In this document: one piece after another, positions 1 to 6,827 of the stretch | Layout: each line of letters begins with the position of its first letter | Position numbering within the stretch: the first letter of the stretch is position 1 | Program-made: the position numbers and the translations under genes | The notes under the pieces: model-generated | Seen by the model: the letters and a program-made list of their open reading frames with translations, nothing else | What the model was told of the DNA's origin: nothing | The model's database searches: none | DNA from: Planctomycetaceae bacterium | GTDB lineage: Bacteria; Planctomycetota; Planctomycetia; Pirellulales; Lacipirellulaceae | Length of the DNA stretch: 20,199 nt | Direction: 5' to 3' | Assembly (NCBI GenBank): GCA_002713555.1 | Contig: PATG01000097.1 | Span: 3,919 to 24,117 of the forward strand

Positions 1-896
1 TCTTGGTCTTGGGGCTTTGCTCGGCGCTCGTTCCCAATTTTGCGACTGCCGAAAATTTGCGGGATGTGATGCTCAATAATGTCGTCGTGCTGATCGGCGC
101 GTTGGGGATGACGATGGTCATTCTGGCCGCCGGCATCGATGTGTCCTTGGGTGCCATTCTCGGTCTGTCGGCGGTCGCCGCCGGCAAGATGGCCCAATTC
201 GGTTGGCATCCGGCCATAGTATTTCTCGCGCCGCTGGCTCTCGGAGCAATCCTGGGCGCTTTCAATGGAGGGCTGACGGTGTGGGGGCGCGTGCATTCGA
301 TTGTGGTCACCTTGGGTACCATGCTCGTTTTTCGCGGATTGCTACGGCTGTGGACCGGAGGCTATCAATTGATCAACTTGCCTCCCGAAGTTACTTGGGT
401 TCGCGACGCCAATATCTTGGGTTTGCCTGCGCTGCTGGGTATCGGGATCGGCGCACTTGCCTTCGCGCATTGGCTGCTCACCTACACGAAGACCGGCAGG
501 AGTTTGTACGTCCTTGGCAGTAGTCGCGAAAGTGCCAGTTACTTGGGAGTTCGTCCACGTCAGGTGCTGCCTGTCGCCTTTGCTTTGTGTGGCATGTTGG
601 GGGGATTGGCAGGGCTTGTTTGGGCGGGACGACTCGGTCAGGTTCAAATTGCCGTAGGCGAAGGCTTTGAACTAACGGCCATCGCTGCCGCCGTGGTGGG
701 AGGGACCCATATTATGGGTGGGCGTGGAACCGCGCTGGGCACCTGCCTGGGGGCGATCTTTCTTGGCATTGTGCACAACGTCTTGATCCTCACAAAAATC
801 CCTTCTTATTGGCAGCAATCTTTCTTTGGCGCGATGATACTTGCCGCTCTAGTAGCAGACAGTTTACTTTCCAGCGCGGAGCGAACTGACCGATGA
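1..896 (+). CDS. Sugar ABC transporter permease, RbsC/LsrC type (5' end outside window)
   Basis: This is an inner-membrane permease of a carbohydrate ABC importer (BPD_transp_2 family). The reading frame is open from the left edge, and the first in-frame start-like codon (TTG at position 3) is probably internal. The family motif AAGIDVSLG lies at visible residues 42-50, whereas the same motif is at 58-66 in the next, complete permease, so about 16-20 N-terminal residues are probably missing. The protein is very hydrophobic, with about eight visible membrane segments. It has a cytoplasmic coupling region near GSSRESASYLGV (about 172-183) and the C-terminal GGTHIMGGRGT motif usual in the family. 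Its stop overlaps the start of the second permease (ATGA at 893-896), so the two are translationally coupled and probably form a heterodimer. No ATPase gene is visible and it may lie upstream, as in lsrACDB. The family call is firm; the substrate is not. Confidence 0.9.
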   Translation, partial: LVLGLCSALVPNFATAENLRDVMLNNVVVLIGALGMTMVILAAGIDVSLGAILGLSAVAAGKMAQFGWHPAIVFLAPLALGAILGAFNGGLTVWGRVHSIVVTLGTMLVFRGLLRLWTGGYQLINLPPEVTWVRDANILGLPALLGIGIGALAFAHWLLTYTKTGRSLYVLGSSRESASYLGVRPRQVLPVAFALCGMLGGLAGLVWAGRLGQVQIAVGEGFELTAIAAAVVGGTHIMGGRGTALGTCLGAIFLGIVHNVLILTKIPSYWQQSFFGAMILAALVADSLLSSAERTDR

Positions 897-1840
897 AAAA
901 TGTTTGGAGTCGCGAGCTGCTGCTGATTGCCATCCTCATCGGCCTCATTGGATGGATGTCGTTTTTGTCGCCCCACTTTCTCTCCGTCCACAATCTACTG
1001 GATCTCACCCGTCACCTGGCCGAAATTGGCATCATTGCCTGCGCCATGACGCTGATCATCATGACCGGCGGAATCGACCTGAGTGTGGGCAGTCTGCTGG
1101 GACTATGTGTGGTGGTGTTTGGATACTCGCAGGCAACTTGGGACCTGGGCGCTCCGCTGGCCGTCCTGCTTACCGTTGTCGTAGGATCCACCGCAGGTGC
1201 TGCCAATGGCACCTTGGTGGCCCGCTGGAATTTTCCTCCCTTGGTGGTCACCTTGGCCACCATGGCCCTGTTTCGTGGTTTGGCCCTGGGGATCAGTCAG
1301 GCCGAGCCGGTCTCCATTGCCGAATCGTTCTGGTGGATGGGACAAGCCTATCTGGGCCCGGTGCCCGTGCAGCTAATCCTCTGGATGTTGGTGACCGTCG
1401 CTACGGCGATCCTGTGTTATCGGACGCGTCTGGGGCGCTACGCCATGGCCATCGGCGATAACCAGCGGGCTGCAGAAATCGCTGCACTCCCTGTCGGGCG
1501 TGTGAAGTTACTGCTCTATACGGGTTCAGGCTTGTTGTGTGCATTGGCGGCTATGATTTACGCCGCGCGGTTCGCCACCGCCAAAGCCGATGCGGGGCAG
1601 TGGTACGAACTGGCCGCCATCACCGGGGTAGTCCTGGGCGGGACATCCATTACGGGTGGGCGAGGCTCCGTGTGGGGGACGTTTCTCGGTATTTTGATTT
1701 TGGGAGTGGTCCGCAATGGATTGAACCTGGCTGAAGTATCGGCCGTGTGGCAACAGTTGACCGAAGGGGGTATCCTGATCGTGACGGCAACTTCGAACGA
1801 ATTGCTGGCCAGCTACCACGCACGGTTGAAAAAGGGCTAG
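893..1840 (+). CDS. Sugar ABC transporter permease, RbsC/LsrD type
   Basis: This is the second membrane subunit of the importer, 315 residues, close to the usual length for RbsC-like permeases. The N-terminus (MKNVWSRELLLIAILIG) starts directly with a membrane helix. The signature TGGIDLSVGSLLG is at about 58-70, the cytoplasmic loop GDNQRAAEIAAL lies in the middle, and GGTSITGGRGSVWGT lies near the C-terminus. The ATG at 893 sits inside the upstream stop codon (ATGA), which supports both the start and translational coupling. Two different permeases followed by a periplasmic binding protein is the arrangement of LsrC-LsrD-LsrB and of rhamnose-type (RhaP/RhaQ/RhaS) transporters. It is paralogous to the upstream permease and clearly diverged from it. 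A short perfect hairpin follows the stop. Confidence 0.92.
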   Translation: MKNVWSRELLLIAILIGLIGWMSFLSPHFLSVHNLLDLTRHLAEIGIIACAMTLIIMTGGIDLSVGSLLGLCVVVFGYSQATWDLGAPLAVLLTVVVGSTAGAANGTLVARWNFPPLVVTLATMALFRGLALGISQAEPVSIAESFWWMGQAYLGPVPVQLILWMLVTVATAILCYRTRLGRYAMAIGDNQRAAEIAALPVGRVKLLLYTGSGLLCALAAMIYAARFATAKADAGQWYELAAITGVVLGGTSITGGRGSVWGTFLGILILGVVRNGLNLAEVSAVWQQLTEGGILIVTATSNELLASYHARLKKG

Positions 1841-1841
1841 C

Positions 1842-1866
1842 CAGTTCCTTCATACGACAGGAACTG
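1842..1866 (+). terminator. Hairpin directly after the permease genes, no T-tract
   Basis: A perfect 8-bp inverted repeat (cagttcct / aggaactg) with a 9-nt loop begins 2 nt after the permease stop. It lacks a following T-run, so it is not a classical intrinsic terminator. It may protect or process the 3' end of the permease message before the binding-protein gene. Confidence 0.35.
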
Positions 1867-1872
1867 CATACC

Positions 1873-1986
1873 TGTCATCCCGAGGCCCGTTGCCCTTGCG
1901 CCATCGTGTAGTACTTTCGTGGAGTGTCTCCACCCTACCTGCGCGGGTCCGAGCCAGAATTGCTGGCCACCGACCTCGGAATGACA
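1873..1986. repeat. 114-bp palindromic element with nested hairpins (MITE-like)
   Basis: The outer arms tgtcatcccgagg (1873-1885) and cctcggaatgaca (1974-1986) pair at 12 of 13 positions. Two perfect inner hairpins lie between them: gtggag/ctccac with a 3-nt loop (1919-1933) and gccag/ctggc with a 5-nt loop (1953-1967). As RNA or single-stranded DNA this would fold as a three-way junction. The end sequence resembles extragenic palindromes of the tgtcattccgagg kind seen in many bacterial genomes (from memory). No clear target duplication flanks it. It separates the permeases from the binding-protein gene. Confidence 0.5.
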
Positions 1987-1996
1987 TTCACACGAT

Positions 1997-2016
1997 CCTT
2001 ATCAAGGCCGATAAGG
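1997..2016 (+). promoter_or_regulatory. Perfect hairpin upstream of the binding-protein gene
   Basis: A perfect 7-bp inverted repeat (ccttatc / gataagg) with a 6-nt loop (aaggcc) sits 94 nt before the binding-protein start. It could be a protein-binding operator or part of the leader. The ribosome-binding candidate for the gene is GGAG at 2094-2097, 13 nt from the ATG, which is longer than ideal. I see no convincing promoter hexamers. Confidence 0.3.
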
Positions 2017-2110
2017 TAGGTTCTCCGGCTATGAATTCATCGAAATTGCTTTACCATAGACAACGAAATACCCAATTGTGCCTTGATCTAAGCGGAGAAA
2101 GACCCAAATC

Positions 2111-3115
2111 ATGAACTTACGACAAAACGCACTCTTTCTGGCTGGCCTGTCTGCGCTGGCAATTTGCCTCGCCTCTTGTTCCTCAGGTGGCAAAACGACC
2201 GATGGGAAAATTCGAGTGGGCATGATGCCCAAGCTGATCGGCATCGATTTTTTTAACGCTTGCGAGAAAGGAGCCTTAGAGGCGGCTGCCGAGTTAGAGG
2301 TGGAACTCACGTTTGATGGGCCTACCGTGGCGGATGTGACCAAGCAGGCTGAGATGCTCGACACGTGGATCACACGTCGTCTCGACGTGATCGCCATTGC
2401 TCCGAACGACAAGAGTGCCCTTTCGCCGACGCTGCGTCGCGCCCGCAGTCAGGGAATCAAAGTCCTGTCCTGGGATGCCGACGCTGTGGAGGAGAGCCGC
2501 GACTATTTTGTCAATCAGGCAACTTACGAATCGATCGGCCACGTCTTGGTTGACATCATGGCCGAGCAAATTGGCGGTAGCGGCGAAGTGGTGATCGTCA
2601 GCGGCACGCACACGGCAGAAAACCAAAAGATTTGGGTCAGTCACATGGAGGAGCGGATTGCCTCCAAGTACCCCGACATACAAATTGTCAAAACCGAATA
2701 CCCGGGGGAGGATCAAAGCCGCGCGTTCAGCGTGACCCAGGATCTTTTGAAAACTTATCCCGAATTAGTCGGCGTGTTTGGCATCACCTCGGTGTCTCTA
2801 CCCGGCGCAGCCGAAGCAGTCCGCCAGGCAGGCAAGTCGGGTGAAATTGCCGTAACGGGTCTTTCGACGCCCAACCAAATGAAACAATACGTGCAAGACG
2901 GTACGGTGAAGGAATTCGCCCTCTGGAGTCCCGTGGATCTTGGTTACTTGACGATTCACCTCTCCAAGCTCGTTCACGAGTCGGGTGGCATGCTACCCGC
3001 CAAGATAAGTGCTGGCCGTCTCGGCGAGCTAACGGTCGATAACGTAGCCAAAATGGTCGTCATGGGGCCACCCTTACGGTTTACAGCTGAAAATATCGAC
3101 GAGTTTGATTTTTAG
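2111..3115 (+). CDS. Sugar ABC transporter substrate-binding lipoprotein, LsrB/RhaS-like
   Basis: This 334-residue periplasmic binding protein captures the sugar for the two permeases upstream. It has a lipoprotein signal peptide (basic MNLRQ, hydrophobic stretch, lipobox LASC with Cys23), so it should be lipid-anchored. The mature part follows the type I periplasmic fold with family landmarks PKLIGIDFF (40-48), IAIAPNDKSALSP (95-107), WDADA (121-125), FVNQAT (133-138), GLSTPNQMKQYV and a C-terminal ENIDEFDF that matches the end of LsrB. By alignment from memory with enterobacterial LsrB, only some AI-2 ligands are kept (K41, D122, Q172); the Asp before the Gln is Asn171, and the Pro and Ala ligands are Ile225 and Ser227. 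Rhamnose or another deoxysugar therefore seems more likely than AI-2. It lies 270 bp after the permeases and 46 bp before a HAD enzyme. Confidence 0.88.
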   Translation: MNLRQNALFLAGLSALAICLASCSSGGKTTDGKIRVGMMPKLIGIDFFNACEKGALEAAAELEVELTFDGPTVADVTKQAEMLDTWITRRLDVIAIAPNDKSALSPTLRRARSQGIKVLSWDADAVEESRDYFVNQATYESIGHVLVDIMAEQIGGSGEVVIVSGTHTAENQKIWVSHMEERIASKYPDIQIVKTEYPGEDQSRAFSVTQDLLKTYPELVGVFGITSVSLPGAAEAVRQAGKSGEIAVTGLSTPNQMKQYVQDGTVKEFALWSPVDLGYLTIHLSKLVHESGGMLPAKISAGRLGELTVDNVAKMVVMGPPLRFTAENIDEFDF

Positions 3116-3161
3116 AACCGTTTTCATAATAGAATTGAGAATTGCCACAACGAGGTACTCG

Positions 3162-3812
3162 ATGACAAAAGGTTACATTTTTGACATGGACGGCGTGTTA
3201 TGCGACTCCGAGGAGTTTATCGCTGCCGCAGCCATCCGCATGTTCTGGGAACGATACCAAACTGAGGTGACGGTCGAGGATTTCGAACCTTTTGTCGGAG
3301 CCGGCGAAGATCGTTACCTGGGCGGAGTCGCTGAAAAATATGGCATTTCGTTGAACCTCGAATCCGATAAGGCCGAAACTTACCGCCTGTATGGTGAATG
3401 CGTGAAAGGCAAACTGCAGGCGCTTCCTGGCGTCAAGGATTTTATCGAAAGAGCCAAAGCTGCAGGAATTCGGACTGCCGTCGCCACCAGTGCCGATGAT
3501 GTGAAAATGAAAACCAATCTGTACGAGATTGGGCTCGATGCAAAGCATTTTGATGCCTTGGTGAATGGGTTGGAGGTTGAACACAAGAAACCTGCTCCCG
3601 ACATCTTCCTCGAAGCCGCCCGGCGACTCGGGATTGATCCGGCCGAATGTATCGTGTTCGAGGATGCCGTGAATGGCGTGCAGGCAGCTAAGGCAGCCGG
3701 TGCGCGGTGCGTTGGAATTACTTCTTCCTTTGCAGCGGACGTATTGCTGGAAGCTGGAGCGGATGCCATCTTGCCCGGTTTTGAAGAGATCGAATCCGAA
3801 ATGTTATTGTAA
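3162..3812 (+). CDS. HAD-superfamily (IA, beta-phosphoglucomutase-like) hydrolase
   Basis: This 216-residue cytoplasmic enzyme acts on a phosphorylated small molecule, probably a sugar phosphate. All four HAD motifs are present: DMDGVLCDSEE with nucleophile Asp8 and acid/base Asp10, VATSADD with Ser110, Lys143 in HKKPAPD, and the metal-binding FEDAVNGVQAAKAAG with Glu167/Asp168. A helical C1 cap occupies about 18-85. The ATG at 3162 was chosen because GAGG (3152-3155) lies 6 nt upstream and the conserved fold begins right after it; the frame is open further upstream to 3105 but only through non-conserved codons. It follows the binding-protein gene by 46 bp, so it is probably co-transcribed and may process the imported sugar after phosphorylation. 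Phosphatase and phosphoglucomutase activity cannot be told apart from this sequence. Confidence 0.87.
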   Translation: MTKGYIFDMDGVLCDSEEFIAAAAIRMFWERYQTEVTVEDFEPFVGAGEDRYLGGVAEKYGISLNLESDKAETYRLYGECVKGKLQALPGVKDFIERAKAAGIRTAVATSADDVKMKTNLYEIGLDAKHFDALVNGLEVEHKKPAPDIFLEAARRLGIDPAECIVFEDAVNGVQAAKAAGARCVGITSSFAADVLLEAGADAILPGFEEIESEMLL

Positions 3813-3865
3813 AAATGAGTAAGAAAAGCCTCGGGCAGCGCTACAAACGGTATAGATAATCGCCC

Positions 3866-3952
3866 GGTCATTCACCCGCGGCTAGCGCCGTTGGCTCAGG
3901 AAAGACCCAAATCGAGCCTATGCATATCCGGGCTAGCCTGGGGTGAATCACC
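3866..3952. repeat. 87-bp extragenic palindromic element
   Basis: Arms 3866-3886 and 3932-3952 are imperfect inverted copies: 18 of 21 positions pair, with continuous blocks attcaccc/gggtgaat and ggctagc/gctagcc. A smaller inverted pair, ggctc (3893-3897) and gagcc (3914-3918), is nested inside. The core ccgcggctagcgccg resembles palindromes I remember as common between planctomycete genes; that is recall, not a search. It lies between the HAD gene and the orphan ABC ATPase. Confidence 0.55.
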
Positions 3953-3991
3953 AAAAATCCTTTGATCTTTGTCCTGGGTAAATCTTGTTTG

Positions 3992-4031
3992 GCCCCTGAG
4001 GGGCGAAAATACTGCCAGGGCATTTTTCGCC
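3992..4031 (+). promoter_or_regulatory. Two overlapping, mutually exclusive hairpins in an ABC ATPase leader
   Basis: Hairpin A is gcccc-tga-ggggc (3992-4004), perfect 5 bp. Hairpin B is ggcgaaaa (4002-4009) with ttttcgcc (4024-4031), perfect 8 bp with a 14-nt loop. They share bases 4002-4004 and cannot form together. They lie 40-80 nt before the GTG start of the downstream ATPase, so an alternative-structure leader is possible, though neither hairpin has a U-tract. Confidence 0.3.
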
Positions 4032-4070
4032 AGCTTGGCTTGAGGGCTGCCACGAGTCACAATAGGTACT

Positions 4071-4751
4071 GTGAATACTCTGTCTGCCCAAAATGTCTCG
4101 AAATCGTTTCCGGTCTACGCGGGACAGCCGCTGGATATCCTGAGGGATGTTTCGCTTGGTCTTGATCGGGGCGAGAATGCCGCCATAGTGGGCCCCAGTG
4201 GATCGGGCAAGAGTACGTTGTTGGCCATTCTGGGCACACTCGATTTGCCCACCCAAGGGGTGGTTTCCCTCAACGGTATCAATCCGTTTGAGCTTTCAGA
4301 GCCAGAACTGGCCAGTTTTCGAAGCCAACAGATTGGCTTTGTGTTTCAGGACCACCATCTACTACCTCAGTGTACCGTTTTGGAAAATGTGTTGGTGCCA
4401 TTTCTGGCTGATGGCAAAGCGGATGGGCCAGCGGTTCAGCAGGCAAAGCAACTGGTCGAACGGGTGGGGTTGGCAGAGCGCAGCTCTCATCGTCCGGCGC
4501 AACTATCGGGTGGAGAAAAACAGCGAGTGGCGATTGCCCGGGCTTTGGTGCGACAACCGATCTTGCTGTTAGCCGATGAACCGACGGGGAACTTGGACGC
4601 GACAACAGCATCGGAAGTTATGGAACTCTTAATCGAGTTACAAGAGGAACAGCAATCGATGATGGTGGTGGTGACGCACAGTGGGACACAAGCTGCCCGT
4701 CTGCAGAGCCGCTACGTTCTTGATGCGGGTCGTTTGCAACCTGCAGACTGA
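4071..4751 (+). CDS. ABC transporter ATP-binding protein, LolD/MacB type
   Basis: This 226-residue cytoplasmic ATPase is of the LolD/MacB/FtsE class that powers lipoprotein release or export of large substrates. All catalytic motifs are intact: Walker [10 protein letters not shown] (41-49), Q-loop Gln93 in FVFQD, signature LSGGEKQR (145-152), Walker [13 protein letters not shown] (165-176) and switch His203. The length is normal for LolD (about 230). The start is GTG at 4071; AGG at 4064-4066 is a weak and close ribosome-binding site, but the N-terminus is complete for the family. No permease (LolC/LolE or MacB-like) lies next to it: a palindrome-rich gap is upstream and a convergent gene starts 18 bp after the stop. 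It must pair with a membrane subunit encoded elsewhere. ATPase identity is certain; the substrate is unknown. Confidence 0.88.
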   Translation: MNTLSAQNVSKSFPVYAGQPLDILRDVSLGLDRGENAAIVGPSGSGKSTLLAILGTLDLPTQGVVSLNGINPFELSEPELASFRSQQIGFVFQDHHLLPQCTVLENVLVPFLADGKADGPAVQQAKQLVERVGLAERSSHRPAQLSGGEKQRVAIARALVRQPILLLADEPTGNLDATTASEVMELLIELQEEQQSMMVVVTHSGTQAARLQSRYVLDAGRLQPAD

Positions 4752-4769
4752 GAGAGTTTCGAATCGAAG

Positions 4770-6407
4770 CTACTGAGAACTTGCCAACCGATGGTAGTTC
4801 CAATCAAGTTGGTAAGCCGTTGTTGTGCCGCTGACTTCATTGCAAACTACGAGCAATGGTTTGTGGGTCGGACTGGTTTCGGCAGGAATCATTACCAGTC
4901 CTTCGGGAGCACAATCCCGGCTGCCATCTTCTGCCAGTGGGGGAAGATACTTTAAGAATTTGGGCTGCATTGGATAGGACACGTCGTACACCATGATGCC
5001 ACCAGCCCGTTCCAGAGATATCATCGCCAGACGCATGGACCCCAAATAACCAATCACGACACTTTCGGGTTCAGGACCTTGTGCTGTGCAACGTCCATGC
5101 AAGTAGCTCTTGGAAGTGAAGCGATCGGATGCTTCACGGCCAACAATTCTCTCGAAATCGTTGCCGCTATCAAAAACAAGTTCGGGGCTGCCGTTGGGCG
5201 ACATACGCCAGATACTAAAAGAACGTGTACCAAAGCAATGCAGTTGTTCCAAATAACCTTCTCCAGATTCACAGTTGCCCACAACAGAGACATCCAGTCT
5301 TCCCAATTTCGTCTCGTCCATCAGGAATCGTGCCGGGTGTCTCGGGGCCAGTTGAATTTTGCGTTTCTGAAGTTGAGCGACAGGACACGATTCCTGGTAC
5401 TCGGCGTAGACGCGGGGGTCGCCTTCGTTGGCGGTCACAAGATAGGTTTCGTCACTGTGCTCGAAGGCAACTGCACCGTCAGGCTGGAACAGACCCGATA
5501 CGGGCCAATTTCTAATTTTCCAGCCGCCGTCCCGGTCACTGGCGTCAAGGCCCGTGGTTTGCCAGGGCGAATTCTGATCTGCCAGGGCAGAGAAATCTTT
5601 GCTGCCCAGAGGGTGGATGGCGGTCACCTTGGCTCGGGATAAATCAATTTCGGCAATAGCATTATTCTCTTGAAGCGTCACCCAGGCCCGTTGGGAGTCG
5701 GGAGAAATGGCGATGTATTCGGGTTCTAAATCCTCGGCCACAGTCGCCAGACCATCTTCGTGCTGCTGGCTTGGTCCAAAGATGCGGATTCCCTGGGTGC
5801 GCAACTCGTCACGCTTCGCATCAAAGTCATGAAAGTCGGCTAGTCGAACGGTGGCTTGCGAAATTCCCGCCTGGGTATCAATGACAGTTACTGAGCCTTC
5901 TTGGTCGACAGAGTAATCATCGCTCGGTTCGCCTTCATTGGCTGCCAGCAGGTACCGACCGTCCGGCGAAAAGGTGACCATTTCAGGATGATAACCCGCT
6001 GGGAAGGTGGCTATCATTTCTAAATTGTTAACATCGTAACAACGAATATGGCCTGATTGTCGTTTGTCGTTTGGCGCCCAAGCAACTGCTGCTCGACCAT
6101 TAAATACGGCAACACTTGTCGCGTGAAACCCGGCAGGCTGGGAGAGCTTGGCCAGCAGTTTACCCGATTTGATGCTGAGCACTTCAATTCCATCGGCTAC
6201 GGTTGTCAGTAGTTTTTGTGATTGCGGATCATAAGCAACAATCTGACAGTCCAGGCCAGCCGTGCCATGGCGCCACAGGGGGTCGGCCGACAGACCGTCT
6301 TCAGCCGTAGTCGACTGCACAGGAAATAGCGTAAAACCAATAGCCATCAGAGTGGCTAGAATCAGCGTTTGGGGCGTCGAGAGTGCCTTATTGGAGAATA
6401 ATAACAA
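4770..6407 (-). CDS. Choice-of-anchor I family secreted beta-propeller protein
   Basis: This 545-residue exported protein is predicted to form a WD40/YVTN-like beta-propeller. A signal peptide is clear (hydrophobic LILATLMAIGFTLF, likely cleaved near STTAED, about residue 35). Repeated blade-like segments carry motifs of the choice-of-anchor I family: FSPDGRYLLAANEGEPSDDY, DLEPEYIAISPDSQRAWV, TLQENNAIAEIDLS, YLVTANEGDPRVY and, near the end, KPLLVVCNEVSGTTTAYQL. I see no C-terminal anchor, so it is probably periplasmic or released. The biochemical role of the family is unproven; relatives sit near phosphatases or adhesins. The start is TTG at 6407, placed by the signal peptide and AAAGGG about 6 nt upstream; no in-frame ATG is available before the hydrophobic core. 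It converges with the ABC ATPase gene. Confidence 0.83.
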   Translation of the reverse strand: MLLFSNKALSTPQTLILATLMAIGFTLFPVQSTTAEDGLSADPLWRHGTAGLDCQIVAYDPQSQKLLTTVADGIEVLSIKSGKLLAKLSQPAGFHATSVAVFNGRAAVAWAPNDKRQSGHIRCYDVNNLEMIATFPAGYHPEMVTFSPDGRYLLAANEGEPSDDYSVDQEGSVTVIDTQAGISQATVRLADFHDFDAKRDELRTQGIRIFGPSQQHEDGLATVAEDLEPEYIAISPDSQRAWVTLQENNAIAEIDLSRAKVTAIHPLGSKDFSALADQNSPWQTTGLDASDRDGGWKIRNWPVSGLFQPDGAVAFEHSDETYLVTANEGDPRVYAEYQESCPVAQLQKRKIQLAPRHPARFLMDETKLGRLDVSVVGNCESGEGYLEQLHCFGTRSFSIWRMSPNGSPELVFDSGNDFERIVGREASDRFTSKSYLHGRCTAQGPEPESVVIGYLGSMRLAMISLERAGGIMVYDVSYPMQPKFLKYLPPLAEDGSRDCAPEGLVMIPAETSPTHKPLLVVCNEVSGTTTAYQLDWNYHRLASSQ

Positions 6408-6474
6408 GTGCTGCCCTTTTTGAGCGGATTTGCCTCTGTGCTGTGTCTCGTCTTAACCCATTCATTAAAAAAAA

Positions 6475-6510
6475 ATTATATTAAGGAATGATGAATCTCA
6501 GGTTATCATT
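6475..6510 (-). promoter_or_regulatory. Candidate promoter and operator for the propeller gene
   Basis: On the minus strand a perfect -10 hexamer TATAAT (6480 down to 6475) lies about 68 nt upstream of the TTG start. No good -35 hexamer is present; instead an inverted repeat, aatgat (6487-6492) and atcatt (6505-6510), covers the -35 position. This would suit an activator or repressor site. It is based on pattern only. Confidence 0.35.
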
Positions 6511-6745
6511 AAATGAAAAGACGCACAGCGGAACTCCATAACCATGCCAGGAAAGGACTTACAGTGGTAATGGACCCGTGTATCGGCTATCCTTCGCGCT
6601 TTGTACCAATGCAGGGTGGGTGCTGCAGGCCTAGCTTTGGGGTGATTCATTTTCAGCGTTAGGTTTTTAGCACTGGGATTTTTGCACTGGGGGGTAGCTG
6701 GCTTCTCGCTATGGGAATTTGTGCTTTAGAGTCTGCCTCGTAATA

Positions 6746-6811
6746 CCCTCCACCCCTGCCCCTAAACTTGCCCCCTCCCCTAGCCCCTCCCCCGAAAACG
6801 GGGGAGGGGGG
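6746..6811. repeat. C/G-tract array with perfect 11-bp hairpin and G-quadruplex motif
   Basis: Arms cccctcccccg (6784-6794) and cgggggagggg (6799-6809) pair perfectly around an AAAA loop. The minus strand of 6771-6793 reads as four runs of four or five G separated by 1-3 nt, with two further G4 runs to its right on that strand (6753-6756 and 6759-6762 on plus). The right arm carries GGGGGAGGGG on the plus strand, 18 nt before the downstream ATG. A related hairpin lies at 8403-8438. Confidence 0.6.
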
Positions 6812-6827
6812 ATTTGGATTATATTCG

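Larger units (their letters stand above)
6408..6827. other. 420-bp divergent intergenic region
   Basis: It separates the propeller gene (leftward) from the 164-residue protein (rightward). It holds an A-rich promoter-like stretch (6466-6485), a short inverted repeat (6487-6510), a direct repeat gcactggg (about 6680-6700) and, from 6746 onward, a run of C-tracts ending in a perfect GC hairpin. No convincing gene is seen in it; one open frame crossing its right end is a poly-Pro translation of the C-rich repeat. Confidence 0.6.

Noticed and set aside
904..1461. 185-codon frame inside the second permease
   Set aside because: It is a frame-shifted shadow rich in His, Arg and Gly, typical of out-of-frame GC-rich coding DNA.
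2111..3115. Calling the transporter an AI-2 (Lsr) importer
   Set aside because: Three of six AI-2 ligand positions differ in my manual alignment, and LsrF, LsrG, LsrK and LsrR are absent from the window.
3105..3161. Upstream extension of the HAD gene to 3105
   Set aside because: It would overlap the binding-protein stop and adds non-conserved residues; the ATG at 3162 has a GAGG site at good spacing.
2097..3913. 14-bp direct repeat gaaagacccaaatc at 2097-2110 and 3900-3913
   Set aside because: About one such match is expected by chance in a window of this length, and the two contexts differ.
5079..5642. 187-codon plus-strand open frame opposite the propeller gene
   Set aside because: It lies fully inside a well-supported secreted protein gene on the other strand and shows no domain of its own.
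6768..6827. Earlier ATG for the 164-residue protein
   Set aside because: The extra 20 codons translate the C-tract hairpin repeat (poly-Pro) and would place repeat sequence ahead of the membrane helix.
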